From contig NZ_JRMP02000007.1 in assembly GCF_000762875.2 (NCBI RefSeq), forward strand, positions 53,319 through 117,318: DNA of 64,000 bases, written 5' to 3'. Origin of the DNA: Helicobacter saguini (GTDB taxonomy: Bacteria; Campylobacterota; Campylobacteria; Campylobacterales; Helicobacteraceae). Shown in pieces: positions 19,445 through 28,817 of this stretch. A model generated the notes under the pieces. That model worked only from the letters and a program-made list of their open reading frames with translations, was not told the DNA's origin and did not search any database. How positions within the stretch are numbered: the first letter of the stretch is position 1; every line of letters begins with the position of its first letter. A program made the translations under genes and the position numbers.

Positions 19445-20605
19445 ATGCAAAGTGTGTTGAATAGCAAGGATTTCAAAGATAGCTATCTATCTTTAAAAGA
19501 TTATCTTACTATGAAAAAAAATCAAAATGATTTACACATAGTAGAAGCTTTTAATATGTATTTAAAAAGCAGGGATTTAAGGGCTGAGAGTATTGCAAAT
19601 TATAAAAGAATGTTTAAATTGCACGTGCTGCCATACTTTGAAAATGTGAAATGTAATAATGTGACTGAAGCGTTTGTAAGAAGCTGGATTGATAAATTGC
19701 AAAAGAAAATCAAATATGTTGATAAGATTTTTATTCTTATGAAAAATATATTTAGATTGCTAAAAGAAAAAAAATATGTTGTAAGAAATGTGTTTTTAGA
19801 AATTGACTACAAAATTAGCTACAAAACACATAAATACAAAAAGCTAGATTCAATTAGTGAAAATGATTTAAAAGCCCTGCTAAATGTGGATTTTGTGAAT
19901 AAAAAGTATAAAACACACATTAAGGATACATTGCTTTTTAAAATGGTTTTATTCACAATATATACTGCCTTAAGGCTTAAAAATGTTGTAATGTTGGAAT
20001 GGAAGCATATAGATTTTGAAAAAAAGCTTTTAAGGCTTAAGGGTAGTGAAATGAAAAATAAGCAAGATTTTATTTTACCTTTAAATAGTGGGGCGATTGC
20101 AATTCTTAAAGAAATGCAAAAATGTAAGATTTCTAATTTTGTGTTTGATAGAAATTTAGCAAGTCATAAAATCTATATTTCAAATGTGATAAAAGCCTTA
20201 AAAGAATGTAAAAAAGCCTTAAAAGGTATTGAATGGAAGCGGGGGGATAGGCGTCAATTATTTTTGCAAGTTGCTAAAAAATATAATCTAGATTCTAAGT
20301 TTGCAAACAAATATTTTTATAGCAAGGTAAAGCTTGAGAATCTAGAATCTAGCTTTAAAACTTACAAAAATACTACAAAAGCAAGTCAAAATACTTTTAA
20401 GCAAGTGATTAGTGAAATGGTAAAAAGGAAGCTAAATATTAACTTGCATTGCATACGCAAGGCTTTCTCTACGATTCTAAATGAAAAAGGGCTGGAGCAT
20501 AATATACACAAATATATTATTGATTCTTGTCTGGCACATTCTACAATGCAAGGAAGCGAAGGAAGCTATAATTTTGCTACTTATGAATTAATGAAAAAAA
20601 GCTAA
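19445..20605 (+). CDS. P4-type tyrosine recombinase (integrase), C-terminal end in another frame
   Basis: Site-specific recombinase of 386 residues. The N-terminal SAM-like core-binding domain (about 35-115) is followed by the catalytic domain with Arg in YTALRLKNV, the HxxR box HCIRKAFS, the second His in LAHST and the nucleophile Tyr in SYNF near residue 375. P4-type integrases normally continue after the Tyr with a motif like MMQWWADYL. Here the frame stops at TAA after YELMKKS, and the equivalent LMDFWAGYI follows immediately in the -1 frame (next entry). An A7 run sits at the junction. The enzyme marks a mobile island; no flanking att repeat could be identified. Confidence 0.88.
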   Translation: MQSVLNSKDFKDSYLSLKDYLTMKKNQNDLHIVEAFNMYLKSRDLRAESIANYKRMFKLHVLPYFENVKCNNVTEAFVRSWIDKLQKKIKYVDKIFILMKNIFRLLKEKKYVVRNVFLEIDYKISYKTHKYKKLDSISENDLKALLNVDFVNKKYKTHIKDTLLFKMVLFTIYTALRLKNVVMLEWKHIDFEKKLLRLKGSEMKNKQDFILPLNSGAIAILKEMQKCKISNFVFDRNLASHKIYISNVIKALKECKKALKGIEWKRGDRRQLFLQVAKKYNLDSKFANKYFYSKVKLENLESSFKTYKNTTKASQNTFKQVISEMVKRKLNINLHCIRKAFSTILNEKGLEHNIHKYIIDSCLAHSTMQGSEGSYNFATYELMKKS

Positions 20606-20820
20606 TGGATTTTTGGGCTGGATATATCAATAGCTTAAATGTAGCAAATGATAGCTATATGCTAGATTCTAGCAAAAAGGTAAATGTTGAATTAGATTCT
20701 ACAAATTTAAAAGAATTGTTAGAATCTGCTGAATCTGCTTTTAATGATTTTGCAAACGAAGCTTTTAAGCAAAATGCTAAAAAGGATTTAAAAAACATTC
20801 TTAAGGGCAGCAAGGATTAG
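20605..20820 (+). CDS. C-terminal portion of the integrase in the -1 frame
   Basis: A frame of 71 residues whose ATG overlaps the integrase stop (TAATG). Its first residues MDFWAGYINSL match the conserved C-terminal motif of P4-type integrases, so it is the rest of that protein and not an independent gene. Slippage at the A7 run in ATGAAAAAAAGCTAATG would read KKKLMDFW and restore one protein of about 457 residues. Alternatives are an indel mutation, a programmed shift, or translational coupling of two chains. Confidence 0.6.
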   Translation: MDFWAGYINSLNVANDSYMLDSSKKVNVELDSTNLKELLESAESAFNDFANEAFKQNAKKDLKNILKGSKD

Positions 20821-21053
20821 CAAATGATTGAAATTCACAAAGATTTTATAATTTTAGATTCTATAATTTATTTTATCTCAAAAATTTACAAGAATTTACT
20901 TTAAATTGTAACATTTTAGCACTATCACGTCCGTCATCTCCGCCTTTTCTTTGCATTAAAACTTTTCCTATTTTAACGCTTCTTGTTTGCTAGAAACCAC
21001 TTTACGCTCGAGTAACTCTTCCAAACAATACAAATCTACATTATACATATACA

Positions 21054-21272
21054 TTAAAACGCTCCTTGATAGCTAATTTGTGTAATTTCTTTTTTTATTT
21101 CTTTAAAGCTAAAAGATTCTAAAGGGTTAAAAAATACGCTCTCTTTTGGCTTTTCTTTGAAATTGCTAACGATATAAAGGCAGTAATTTTGGCTAAATTT
21201 TTGGGCAATTTCGTATTCTTTTTGCGTAAGTAAAAAATTGCCTTTTGCTTCATTTAGCCCTTTAATTTCCAC
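21054..21272 (-). pseudogene. Fragment of a DUF3883-type (restriction-associated) protein
   Basis: The open piece contains VEIKGLNEAKGNFLLTQKEY followed by YCLYIVSNF, the characteristic C-terminal core of DUF3883 domains found in restriction endonucleases and NO VEIN-like proteins. The frame stays open a little upstream of the GTG (HLAIYFVEIKG), but no intact gene exists. Together with the cytosine methyltransferase remnant at 22390-22462 on the same strand, it looks like the wreck of a restriction-modification system. Confidence 0.5.
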
Positions 21273-21319
21273 AAAATAAATTGCTAAGTGTCAATATCAT
21301 TTCTGCACTGAAATATACG

Positions 21320-21781
21320 CTAAATATGACTTTCATTAATAACTTTGATAGCGTTTTTATATTTTTTATAAGTTTTTGAATATATACCATCATCATGGAG
21401 ATTATATTCTATGTAAAGCTCATCTATTGTGTATTTTATCGTAATATTATTTTCTCTAAAATCTTTACAATATTTATCTAAACATATTTTTAATGTTTGT
21501 ATTTTAGTCTCATATTTTGGTAAAGTAATTTCATTAAGCATTTGCTTATAAATAGCATTGACTGGTTTATAATATTTTTCTCTTTTTGCTTTAGATTCTT
21601 CGTCTAAGTCAAATCTAAAAGCTTCTAGTAAATTCGTAGTATTTTTTATAAAACATTCTTGCACTCTGCATTCATAATCATCTTCGCAAATCTTTACTTC
21701 AAAACAAGTTTTTTCTAATCTATTTGTATTTTCTGCCAACAATACATTTAATAAAGCCAAAATTAACATTATTTTTTTCAT
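21320..21781 (-). CDS. Small secreted Cys-containing protein, unknown
   Basis: A protein of 153 residues with a signal peptide (MKKIMLILALLNVLLAEN) and six Cys in the mature part (CFEVKICEDDYECRVQECF, CLDKYC), suggesting disulfides in the periplasm or outside the cell. No family recognised. It lies after another small exported protein on the same strand, 67 bases apart, and the pair sits between remnants of a restriction-modification system, so it belongs to accessory DNA. Confidence 0.55.
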   Translation of the reverse strand: MKKIMLILALLNVLLAENTNRLEKTCFEVKICEDDYECRVQECFIKNTTNLLEAFRFDLDEESKAKREKYYKPVNAIYKQMLNEITLPKYETKIQTLKICLDKYCKDFRENNITIKYTIDELYIEYNLHDDGIYSKTYKKYKNAIKVINESHI

Positions 21782-21848
21782 TTTTTTCCTTTATCTAAGA
21801 GTTTAATATTTACCAAAGGTATTTGTATGCCTTTCTTCTAAAATTATC

Positions 21849-22337
21849 TTATTTTATCTTATTATATATATGAAAAATATCATTATTTAGCATCAAGTCA
21901 TCAATTTTACATTTTGAATGCTCTAGTGTAATCGTGTCATTGTTTCGTGTTACATTAATATTGCAAAAATCATTAGCATATTCCATTGAAACAACCTTAA
22001 TAGTTGCTTTTGAATTAGATTCTATACTTATCACACGTACAAGACTATAATTCATATCATTTGGCTTTTCTGTATAAAAATTCACACTCAATTCATCAAA
22101 ATCACTGCCATTTTGTGAATATAAAATCTCACAATAATATTTTCCAAATAAATCTATGTCGCCAACTTCTTTGCTTATATAGCAATTATCACTTATTTTA
22201 AATGCCTGTGTAACATTCTCGCCATTTATATTTAATGTCGAAATATATACTTTTCCTTGCCATTGCTTAATGTATTCTGGGACATTATCTGCATAAACAA
22301 GGCACATAAAAGATAGAGTGAATAAAAAAGCTTTCAT
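21849..22337 (-). CDS. Small secreted protein, unknown
   Basis: A protein of 162 residues with a signal peptide (MKAFLFTLSFMCLVYADN). The mature part looks beta-rich (WQGKVYISTLNINGENVTQAF, ISIESNSKATIKVVSMEY) with four Cys (DNCY, KYYCEI, NDFCNI, HSKC) and could be a small exported sandwich fold. Not recognised. ATG at 22337 is preceded by AAAGGATAG. Probably cotranscribed with the next gene on this strand. Confidence 0.55.
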   Translation of the reverse strand: MKAFLFTLSFMCLVYADNVPEYIKQWQGKVYISTLNINGENVTQAFKISDNCYISKEVGDIDLFGKYYCEILYSQNGSDFDELSVNFYTEKPNDMNYSLVRVISIESNSKATIKVVSMEYANDFCNINVTRNNDTITLEHSKCKIDDLMLNNDIFHIYNKIK

Positions 22338-22389
22338 ATACTATCCTTTATGGTTGCGGAATTACGATATGATAGTAGCTATTTTCATC

Positions 22390-22462
22390 AAGTAATTGAG
22401 TGATTTCGCCCCAAACGCCCGCCACCGATACCAGCACAAAAATCAAGGAAAGTCAAACTCAT
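22390..22462 (-). pseudogene. Remnant of a C5-cytosine DNA methyltransferase N-terminus
   Basis: From an ATG at 22462 the reverse strand reads MSLTFLDFCAGIGGGRLG, a near-perfect N-terminus with motif I (F-x-D-x-C-x-G-x-G-G) of Dcm-type methyltransferases. The frame then becomes nonsense and stops within a few codons. No further methyltransferase motifs (PCQ, ENV) occur nearby, so only the first 20 or so codons survive. Confidence 0.6.
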
Positions 22463-22549
22463 ATCACACCGCACACAAAAATATTACTGAATCTTATACA
22501 AAAAATTTTGTGTTTTGTTAATATAAAAAAGTGTAAAAAAATTTAGTTT

Positions 22550-22555
22550 ATAATA
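22550..22555 (+). promoter_or_regulatory. Predicted -10 box for the small genes at 22632 and 22993
   Basis: TATAAT in AT-rich DNA, 77 bases before the ATG at 22632. No other gene on this strand would use it. Confidence 0.45.
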
Positions 22556-22631
22556 TTAAAAAAAGGCTTTTATTGCGACTTTTGAAAAAATGCTAATGTG
22601 ATTATTAAAAAAGAATTTAAGGAAGCGTAAA

Positions 22632-22913
22632 ATGGATTCTAAGATTCAAAGTTTGCTTAATGAAATTGCTACAATGTGTAAAAATGCAAATGCTAAAAAG
22701 GAAGCTAAGATTGCAAAGTATGGTAAAAGCGTTATTCTAAGTGATAATGATTTAAGCTACTATGAAAAGAAAAGACAAAAAAAAGAAGCTATCAAAGAGA
22801 ATGTTATAGCAAAGTATCAAAAGTTGGAATGTGTAGAATCTGCTGTCAATGTAGAATCTAGCAAGGATTTATCACATAAGCAAGATTCTAAGATAAAAAA
22901 TACACACAAATAA
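22632..22913 (+). CDS. Small charged protein, unknown
   Basis: A protein of 93 residues with AAGGAAG eight bases before the ATG. Mostly helical and rich in Lys and Glu (NANAKKEAKIAKYGKS, YYEKKRQKKEAIKE). The C-terminal third contains octamer-derived VESS/QDSK segments. A short stretch is similar in character to the next gene, and both may be plasmid- or island-type accessory proteins. No family recognised. Confidence 0.5.
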   Translation: MDSKIQSLLNEIATMCKNANAKKEAKIAKYGKSVILSDNDLSYYEKKRQKKEAIKENVIAKYQKLECVESAVNVESSKDLSHKQDSKIKNTHK

Positions 22914-22992
22914 ATCTTTTTTTTTGCAAGGATTATATAAGCTACATTTTGTTAGAATCTATTTAAGAATTGAAACGTAAAAGGGTAGTGTA

Positions 22993-23265
22993 ATGGATTT
23001 AATAGATAAAATAGCACGTGCTGGAAAAATATTTCAAAGGGAAGCTAAAAAAAGGGAAATATTAGCTATTGACAATAAAAGGGAAGCTTATTTCAATGCT
23101 AATAAAGACGTTGTATTGAATGATTTAGCTAATATAGCAAAAATGCGTTTTAATATGGATTGCAAGGTTATATTGACAAATGATTCTAGCAATGATTTAG
23201 AATCTAAGAAGCTTAATGCGTTTGTGATTAAAGACTACACACAAAAAAATAAAAATAGATTCTAA
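22993..23265 (+). CDS. Small charged protein, unknown
   Basis: A protein of 90 residues starting MDLIDKIARAGKIFQREAKK, predicted helical and basic at the N-terminus, preceded by AAAAGGGTAG. It lies 79 bases after a similar small gene and probably shares its transcript. No membrane segment or signal peptide. Not recognised; accessory-island context. Confidence 0.5.
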   Translation: MDLIDKIARAGKIFQREAKKREILAIDNKREAYFNANKDVVLNDLANIAKMRFNMDCKVILTNDSSNDLESKKLNAFVIKDYTQKNKNRF

Positions 23266-23467
23266 GTTTTGGAATGATAGAATCTAATTTTTAATTTCTA
23301 CTTTTATCTTAATACTTTTCTTAATTTAGTTTCATTTAAGTTTTTGTTTTGTAATAATTTGATATAATTTCATTTAAGATTTTTATCACATAGAATCTAA
23401 GTTTTTTAAAATCTTAAAGATAGCTTAAAATATGCAAAAGTGTAAATAAAAAGTATAAATAAAAAAA

Positions 23468-24562
23468 TTAATTCTTAACTTCGCAATATAACGCCGTCTC
23501 AATGCTTATCGTGCCATCTACTGGCTTAAAAAATTTAAATGTATAACCTAGATTCCAAGATTCTATCAAAGGCTTTATTTTAAAAAAATCGCTACCATTG
23601 TGATAAATGCTAATTAACATCGCTGGTTTAAAGCGGCTAATAGTCTCAATCGCACCCTTTAAAAACTCCTGCTCAAAGCCTTCTATATCGACCTTTATAA
23701 ATCCCACATCCACATTATTTTCACGCACATAAGAATCTAAAGTGATAATCTCGCACATTTCACTCTCTAAAAACTCATTCATCGTTTTCACCTCACTATT
23801 CATCGTGCTACACGAATCATTTACCGCTATTTCTATACTCTCATTTTTCGCGCCCAAGCCCTTATTTACAGGGATTATCCGCTTAGATTTATTTAGTTCT
23901 AAGGTTTTTAGCATTAGCTTAAAGTTAGCTTTGGTCGCCTCAAAAGTATGAATCTTTTTATCGCAAAACTCCCGCTCAAAAATAATCGCACTATCACCGA
24001 TATATCCGCCCACATCGATAAAATCCTTATTTTTCATAGAATCTAGCGTTTTAGATTCTAAAATATGTAAGCCGTGGCGATAAAAAAATGTGCTAATCCC
24101 GTGCATTTTAGGCAAAAAATAGCCATCATAAATGTAAATATCATTCATTTTAACGATATTTGCCTGAAAATTCCTTGCTGCATTTAGTGCGTCTATCTCG
24201 TCTTTCTGCCTTAATTCTAATGTGTGGATTGCTTTGTTGCTAAGTAGTTTTTCGCGCATTTCTTGCAGTCTTTTTATGATTAAAAGGACTTTTCTTGCTT
24301 CTTTTGGTGCTAGATTTGCTAACAAATTTTGCGTTTGCTCTAAAATATTAGGCTCTCTAGCGATATATTCGCTGATTGCCAAAGTCATAGGAATGTAGCC
24401 ATAAAGCCTTTGTGTTAGGAAATCTTTTATGATTTCTTTAGCATAAGAGATTTTGTCATCGCGGAAAAATATCGGCACATTAAAGATTCTATAAATATGT
24501 CTAACCCTTATATACTGCCCTTTGTTTTTTATTTTTTTCTCTTTTGTGATTATCTTGCTCAT
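23468..24562 (-). CDS. FkbM-family methyltransferase
   Basis: SAM-dependent methyltransferase of 364 residues. The FkbM core is in the C-terminal two thirds: SAM-binding FIDVGGYIGDSAIIFE, the acidic FEATKANFKLMLKTLELN, and VGFIKVDIEGFEQEFLKGA, followed by RFKPAMLISIYHN. Such enzymes O-methylate sugars or other small groups and in this lineage are common in surface glycan loci. The start is placed at MSKIITKEKK because AAGGT lies upstream; the same frame extends back to an ATG next to an A run of about 16 bases (24598-24613), which is less likely to be translated. Substrate unknown. It stands alone, following TrkH/KtrB on the same strand. Confidence 0.85.
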   Translation of the reverse strand: MSKIITKEKKIKNKGQYIRVRHIYRIFNVPIFFRDDKISYAKEIIKDFLTQRLYGYIPMTLAISEYIAREPNILEQTQNLLANLAPKEARKVLLIIKRLQEMREKLLSNKAIHTLELRQKDEIDALNAARNFQANIVKMNDIYIYDGYFLPKMHGISTFFYRHGLHILESKTLDSMKNKDFIDVGGYIGDSAIIFEREFCDKKIHTFEATKANFKLMLKTLELNKSKRIIPVNKGLGAKNESIEIAVNDSCSTMNSEVKTMNEFLESEMCEIITLDSYVRENNVDVGFIKVDIEGFEQEFLKGAIETISRFKPAMLISIYHNGSDFFKIKPLIESWNLGYTFKFFKPVDGTISIETALYCEVKN

Positions 24563-24755
24563 TTTTTTACCTTGTTTTTTAAGATAAAATACGATACAAA
24601 AAAAAAAAAAAAACATATAGTAAATAAAAAATAAATATTTTTATAATTTTATAAATTTTTTAAATCAAAGTTACTTTTTGAAACTTTGTAGAATCTAGAT
24701 TCTATATTTATACTTTTGCTTGCTTAACACCCCTTTAAAACTTAGAATCTAGATT

Positions 24756-26123
24756 CTATATCAACACCTTCTCTTGCACGCAATGGACGTGCTTTGTCTT
24801 ACTTCGACCGATGAAAATGAGCGTAAAGGCTAAGATTCCTATTTTGCCTGAAATCATAAGAAAAATCATAATGCTAAGGCTTAAGTCATTAAATTTAGCA
24901 CACAAGCTCAAAACGCCCCCATCGCCCATAGACAAGCCAACCGTAGCAAACGCACTCATCACTTCAAACGCCAAAGGTAAAAAGCGAATATCAGGCTCTA
25001 AAATAGAAATGATGAAAGTTGCCACCGCGAAATACACCATAGCAATCACAAAGATTCCAAATGCGCGCGAGACCGTATCCTGCGGAATGCTACGCCCAAA
25101 GATAATCGTTTCCTTACGATTATTCATAATCGAAATGGAGAGAGCAATCAAAATCGCCAAAGTCGTAACCTTAATCCCACTCGCCGTCCCGCCAGGACCG
25201 CCCCCCACAATCATAAAAAAAAGCGAGAAAAACATCGTGCTATCGTTAAATCCGCTAATATCAAAGATATTGAAACCCGCCGTGCGATAGTTCGCCGACA
25301 TAAAAAAGCTATTTACAATCTGCTCCCACAGCGGCAGATTCGCTAAAGTTTTCGCGTTATTCCACTCAAAAATTAGCACATTTACCATACCACAAAGTAG
25401 CAAAATCAGCGTTACCACGATGATAATTCGCGCATTTAAATTCAAACGCGCGTTTGATTTTAGTCCAAAGATTCTATGATAGCGAACCTTAGAGTAGCAA
25501 TACTGCGTAATTTCAATGCTTGTCACATAGCCTAGCCCACCGGCAATTACAAGAAGCGAAATGGTGATGTTCACAAAAATATCAGCTTGATAAGGCAATA
25601 GCCCGCTTTTAAAGATACTAAATCCTGCGTTATTAAACGCCGTGATAGAATGGAAAATCCCAGCCCAGATTCCCCCTATAACATCGCCTGTTTTAATCGC
25701 AAAATAGGGACAAAGCAAGCAAGCACCGATAAACTCCACGATTAGCACAAAAATGGCGGCGTGTAGCACGACCTTGCCGATACCATTTAGCGAGTTGTTA
25801 TTCAAATTTTCAGCGACATTTATTAAATCTTTTTCCGCCGCCGTGAGCCGTTTGCCTATCATTAAATAGATTAGCCCAGCCATACTCATATGTCCAAAGC
25901 CGCCTAGCTGCACCAAAATCATAATCACAATCTGCCCATAAATCGTAAAATCATAGCCAGGATTTTTGATAATTAGCCCCGTGCAAGTAATGGCACTCGT
26001 GCTAGTAAATAACGCGTCTAAAAAGCTAATATTTGTCATATACATAGGCGGCAGGGCAAGCAGGAAAGTGCCGATAAAAATGATACCCAAATAACCCGCA
26101 AGCAAGGCTTTGATACTTAGCAT
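24756..26123 (-). CDS. TrkH/KtrB-family potassium uptake membrane protein
   Basis: Ion-conducting subunit of a K+ transporter, 455 residues with about ten hydrophobic segments in the four-fold M1-P-M2 pattern. The pore filters are seen as SAITCTGLI near residue 46, SITAFNNAGFSIF near 160, NYRTAGFNIF near 280 and FATVGLSMG near 390. The size and loops fit KtrB more than TrkH. The regulatory subunit KtrA/TrkA is not adjacent on either side, so it must be encoded elsewhere. Octamer repeats flank both ends. Confidence 0.9.
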   Translation of the reverse strand: MLSIKALLAGYLGIIFIGTFLLALPPMYMTNISFLDALFTSTSAITCTGLIIKNPGYDFTIYGQIVIMILVQLGGFGHMSMAGLIYLMIGKRLTAAEKDLINVAENLNNNSLNGIGKVVLHAAIFVLIVEFIGACLLCPYFAIKTGDVIGGIWAGIFHSITAFNNAGFSIFKSGLLPYQADIFVNITISLLVIAGGLGYVTSIEITQYCYSKVRYHRIFGLKSNARLNLNARIIIVVTLILLLCGMVNVLIFEWNNAKTLANLPLWEQIVNSFFMSANYRTAGFNIFDISGFNDSTMFFSLFFMIVGGGPGGTASGIKVTTLAILIALSISIMNNRKETIIFGRSIPQDTVSRAFGIFVIAMVYFAVATFIISILEPDIRFLPLAFEVMSAFATVGLSMGDGGVLSLCAKFNDLSLSIMIFLMISGKIGILAFTLIFIGRSKTKHVHCVQEKVLI

Positions 26124-26603
26124 TGTGATTTGTCCTGTGTTTAGAATCTTAGATTCTAATCTTTTAGATTCTATAGAATATAGAAATATATTGTATTGTG
26201 TTAAATGTTAAGGAAATACTAAGTAACTTTAAAATATATAATATTCTAACGCACAAAAGATTTTATAGAATCTAGATACAATCAAGAACGGCTAAAAAGG
26301 CAACTAATGCAAATCCTTTAAACTGCTAGATTATGATACTAATAAACCATTAGCAAATAAGCAAACATAAACAAGAAATACATCCTATTAAGACTATCAT
26401 AGGAAAATAGTTGCATTTTATATTAAAGAGAATAAAAGAGCTGATTTTTTTAGTGTTAATTTATTAAATGATAAGGTATCTTCTTAAAATCCAAACGCTA
26501 CCTTATTTTGATAGTGAATAGAATTTAGATTCTAAAAATGTTTTGACATTTATTTGTAATTGAAGTTAATTTTAGATTCTATGAGAATCTAAACGCTAAA
26601 AAG
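26124..26603. other. Intergenic region; octamer repeats, no gene recognised
   Basis: 480 bases between the divergently placed potassium transporter and the end of luxS. The ends carry several TAGAATCT copies. The middle (26270-26510) is AT-rich, with stops in all frames, and looks like decayed sequence. No RNA hairpin or coding remnant could be named. Confidence 0.4.
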
Positions 26604-27104
26604 TTACACAAATTCTTTCAATAGCAGTTTTTGCGTATCCATAATGCCGATGCCTTTATCTAGCGTGTCAGCGGCGATTTTTTGCGCGTTTGCTAACGAG
26701 TGCATTTTAGCCGTGCCACATTGATAAATGTTTAGCTCAGGGATTTGGCTTTCACTCTTAAGGTGCAAAATATCGCGCATACTAGCCTCCCACGCATCCT
26801 TTACATCATACTCGCTAGGCTCGCCTATCACGCTCATATAAAAGCCCGTGCGGCAGCCCATCGGCGAAATGTCTATAATCTCAACGCTGCCATCCTTATT
26901 CAAATGCTCGCGCATAAATCCAGCAAACAAATGCTCTAGCGTGTGAATGCCCTTTTCATCCAAAATCTCGGCATTTGGCTTGCAAAATCGCAAGTCATAA
27001 ACGCTGATTTTATCATTATTTGGCGTTTTCATCTTTTTTGCCAAACGCACCGCAGGGGCTGGCATAATCGTGTGATCCACTTTAAAACTATCAAGTAAAG
27101 GCAT
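26604..27104 (-). CDS. luxS: S-ribosylhomocysteine lyase (AI-2 synthase)
   Basis: Cleaves S-ribosylhomocysteine to homocysteine and DPD, the precursor of autoinducer-2, in the activated methyl cycle. The product of 166 residues has the metal-binding HTLEH motif, the third ligand Cys in [10 protein letters not shown], the catalytic Cys in MGCRTGFYM and the usual N-terminus [18 protein letters not shown]. The start is taken at MPLLDSF with AAAGGAG upstream; an ATG seven codons earlier overlaps the ribosome-binding site and is unlikely. TATAAT is present on this strand at 27139-27144. Confidence 0.97.
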   Translation of the reverse strand: MPLLDSFKVDHTIMPAPAVRLAKKMKTPNNDKISVYDLRFCKPNAEILDEKGIHTLEHLFAGFMREHLNKDGSVEIIDISPMGCRTGFYMSVIGEPSEYDVKDAWEASMRDILHLKSESQIPELNIYQCGTAKMHSLANAQKIAADTLDKGIGIMDTQKLLLKEFV

Positions 27105-27138
27105 AATTTCTCCTTTTTTAATCATAAAATAAACGTGG

Positions 27139-27144
27139 ATTATA
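27139..27144 (-). promoter_or_regulatory. Predicted -10 box for luxS
   Basis: The reverse strand reads GATATAATCC, with TATAAT 35 bases before the luxS ATG at 27104. Confidence 0.6.
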
Positions 27145-27187
27145 TCAAATTTATTGTAAAATAAGTGTTTATTTTTAAGGAGAAATT

Positions 27188-27694
27188 ATGAGAGTTTGGT
27201 TGGCTTTGTTTGCGTGTGTGACGCTTTTTGCGGGCTGTGCGAAAAATGAGATAGTCCATGATAGCGAGGTGAAATGCGATAGTTACAAGACTTATGCGTC
27301 CGCTAGTTTTGAGGTGAGCGGCGATATGAGCGAGCTAGTGGAGAAAAGTGCCAAAAAGGCATTGACTAAAACCTGCTATAAAAAGGATGATAACGCCAAG
27401 CTAAATATGCGTGTGAAGGTAGATTCTAAGCAGAATTTGAATACGCAAGAGGGCTTTATAAAGGATAAAGTGGATAACACATTTAGCGTAAATATCGTGG
27501 TTATCGGGCAGTATCCAACTGATAGCGGTGGGCTTACGACTTTGACTAGTAAGCAAAATGCTACATTGAATCTTAAGGCTGCGCCCATTGCGGACATCGG
27601 TGATAAGGGCGAATTAAACGACAAGGAAGTCGCGCCATTTGTGGAAAAAAACGTTCAAGCCGCATTAAATAATTTGTATAAAGATGTGCCTTAA
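27188..27694 (+). CDS. Lipoprotein of unknown function
   Basis: A protein of 168 residues starting MRVWLALFACVTLFAGCAKN with a good lipobox (LFAGC), so it should be anchored in the inner or outer membrane. AAGGAGA lies six bases before the ATG. The mature part has alternating beta-type segments (LNMRVKVDSKQNLNTQEGF, TFSVNIVVIGQYP) and no recognised domain. It is divergent from luxS and followed by the rpsB promoter, so it is probably monocistronic. Confidence 0.7.
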   Translation: MRVWLALFACVTLFAGCAKNEIVHDSEVKCDSYKTYASASFEVSGDMSELVEKSAKKALTKTCYKKDDNAKLNMRVKVDSKQNLNTQEGFIKDKVDNTFSVNIVVIGQYPTDSGGLTTLTSKQNATLNLKAAPIADIGDKGELNDKEVAPFVEKNVQAALNNLYKDVP

Positions 27695-27741
27695 GATTCT
27701 ATAAAAGATGTTTTTTAGAATCTTTTTCACATTTTTTATAG

Positions 27742-27747
27742 TATAAT
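27742..27747 (+). promoter_or_regulatory. Predicted -10 box for rpsB-tsf
   Basis: TATAAT in TATAGTATAATTACGC; the leader to the rpsB ATG would be about 147 bases, long enough for the S2 autoregulation known in other bacteria. Regulation is not demonstrated here. Confidence 0.6.
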
Positions 27748-27900
27748 TACGCTTTTGTGAAATTCTTACGCGTCAATCCTGCTTTGGTTGCTTCTAGATT
27801 CTATAATTAGATTCTATGAAAAGTTATGAAATCTAGAAGTTAATGGACGCGGTGATTTAAACCAAATTCACAAATTATTTTATTTGTTAAGGAGAAAAAT

Positions 27901-28710
27901 ATGGTTACGATGAAAGATTTGCTTGAGTGTGGTGTGCATTTTGGGCATCAAACAAGGCGATGGAATCCAAAAATGAAAAAATTCATCTTTGGTGTGCGAA
28001 AAAACATTCACATTATCGACTTGCAAAAGACGCTGCGATACTTTCGCTACACCTACAATGTCGTGCGGGACGCTGCTGCGGAGGGCAAGGTCATAATGTT
28101 TGTTGGCACGAAAAAGCAGGCGAGTGCCACGCTAAAAGAATACGCTGAAAAAATCAATGCGCCCTATGTGAATTACCGCTGGTTAGGCGGAATGCTGACA
28201 AATTTCTCAACGATAAAAAAGTCGGTGAGACGCCTAGAAATCATAGAGGAGATGGAATCTAGCGGACAAATCGAGCTACTGACAAAAAAAGAGCGACTTA
28301 TGCTAACGCGCAAAAAAGAGAAGTTGGAGAAATATCTAGGCGGTGTGCGGCATTTGAAAAAAATCCCTGATATGCTTTTTGTCGTGGATATTTTGAAAGA
28401 AAAAATCGCGGTTGGTGAAGCAAGACGTTTAGGCATTCCTGTGGTTGCGCCTTTGGATACGAACTGCGACCCGGACTTAATTGACTATCCTATTCCTGGG
28501 AATGATGATGCGATTCGCAGTATCCAGCTATTTTGCAAAGAGATTAGCGATGCGATAACTGAAGGGCGCGAGAGCAATGGCATTGAGGGCGAACAGAATG
28601 CGGTAAATGCGGATGATTTGGATACTCCGGTAAGCGAAGAGGAAAAAGAGGCTTTGCTAAGTGAGTTGCAAAAAGATGAACTAGCAAAAGAGTTTGAGAG
28701 CGCGGAGTAA
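27901..28710 (+). CDS. rpsB: 30S ribosomal protein S2
   Basis: Small-subunit ribosomal protein of 269 residues. It shows [69 protein letters not shown] and [15 protein letters not shown], all diagnostic. AAGGAG lies seven bases before the ATG. The C-terminal 40 residues form an acidic tail typical of the order. tsf follows 107 bases downstream, the usual rpsB-tsf order. Confidence 0.98.
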   Translation: MVTMKDLLECGVHFGHQTRRWNPKMKKFIFGVRKNIHIIDLQKTLRYFRYTYNVVRDAAAEGKVIMFVGTKKQASATLKEYAEKINAPYVNYRWLGGMLTNFSTIKKSVRRLEIIEEMESSGQIELLTKKERLMLTRKKEKLEKYLGGVRHLKKIPDMLFVVDILKEKIAVGEARRLGIPVVAPLDTNCDPDLIDYPIPGNDDAIRSIQLFCKEISDAITEGRESNGIEGEQNAVNADDLDTPVSEEEKEALLSELQKDELAKEFESAE

Positions 28711-28817
28711 AGAAAGATTCTATTATAGGGTTTAGATTCTAGATTCTATGTAATGGTTTAGATTCTAGAATAGGACACGTGTTAGATTCTATACATTAAT
28801 ATATAAGGAAAAAAATT

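Noticed and set aside
26270..26510. Possible decayed gene between potassium transporter and luxS
   Set aside because: Stops in every frame and no recognisable motif could be read.
28173..28436. Reverse-strand frame of 87 codons inside rpsB
   Set aside because: Shadow of a highly conserved ribosomal protein gene.
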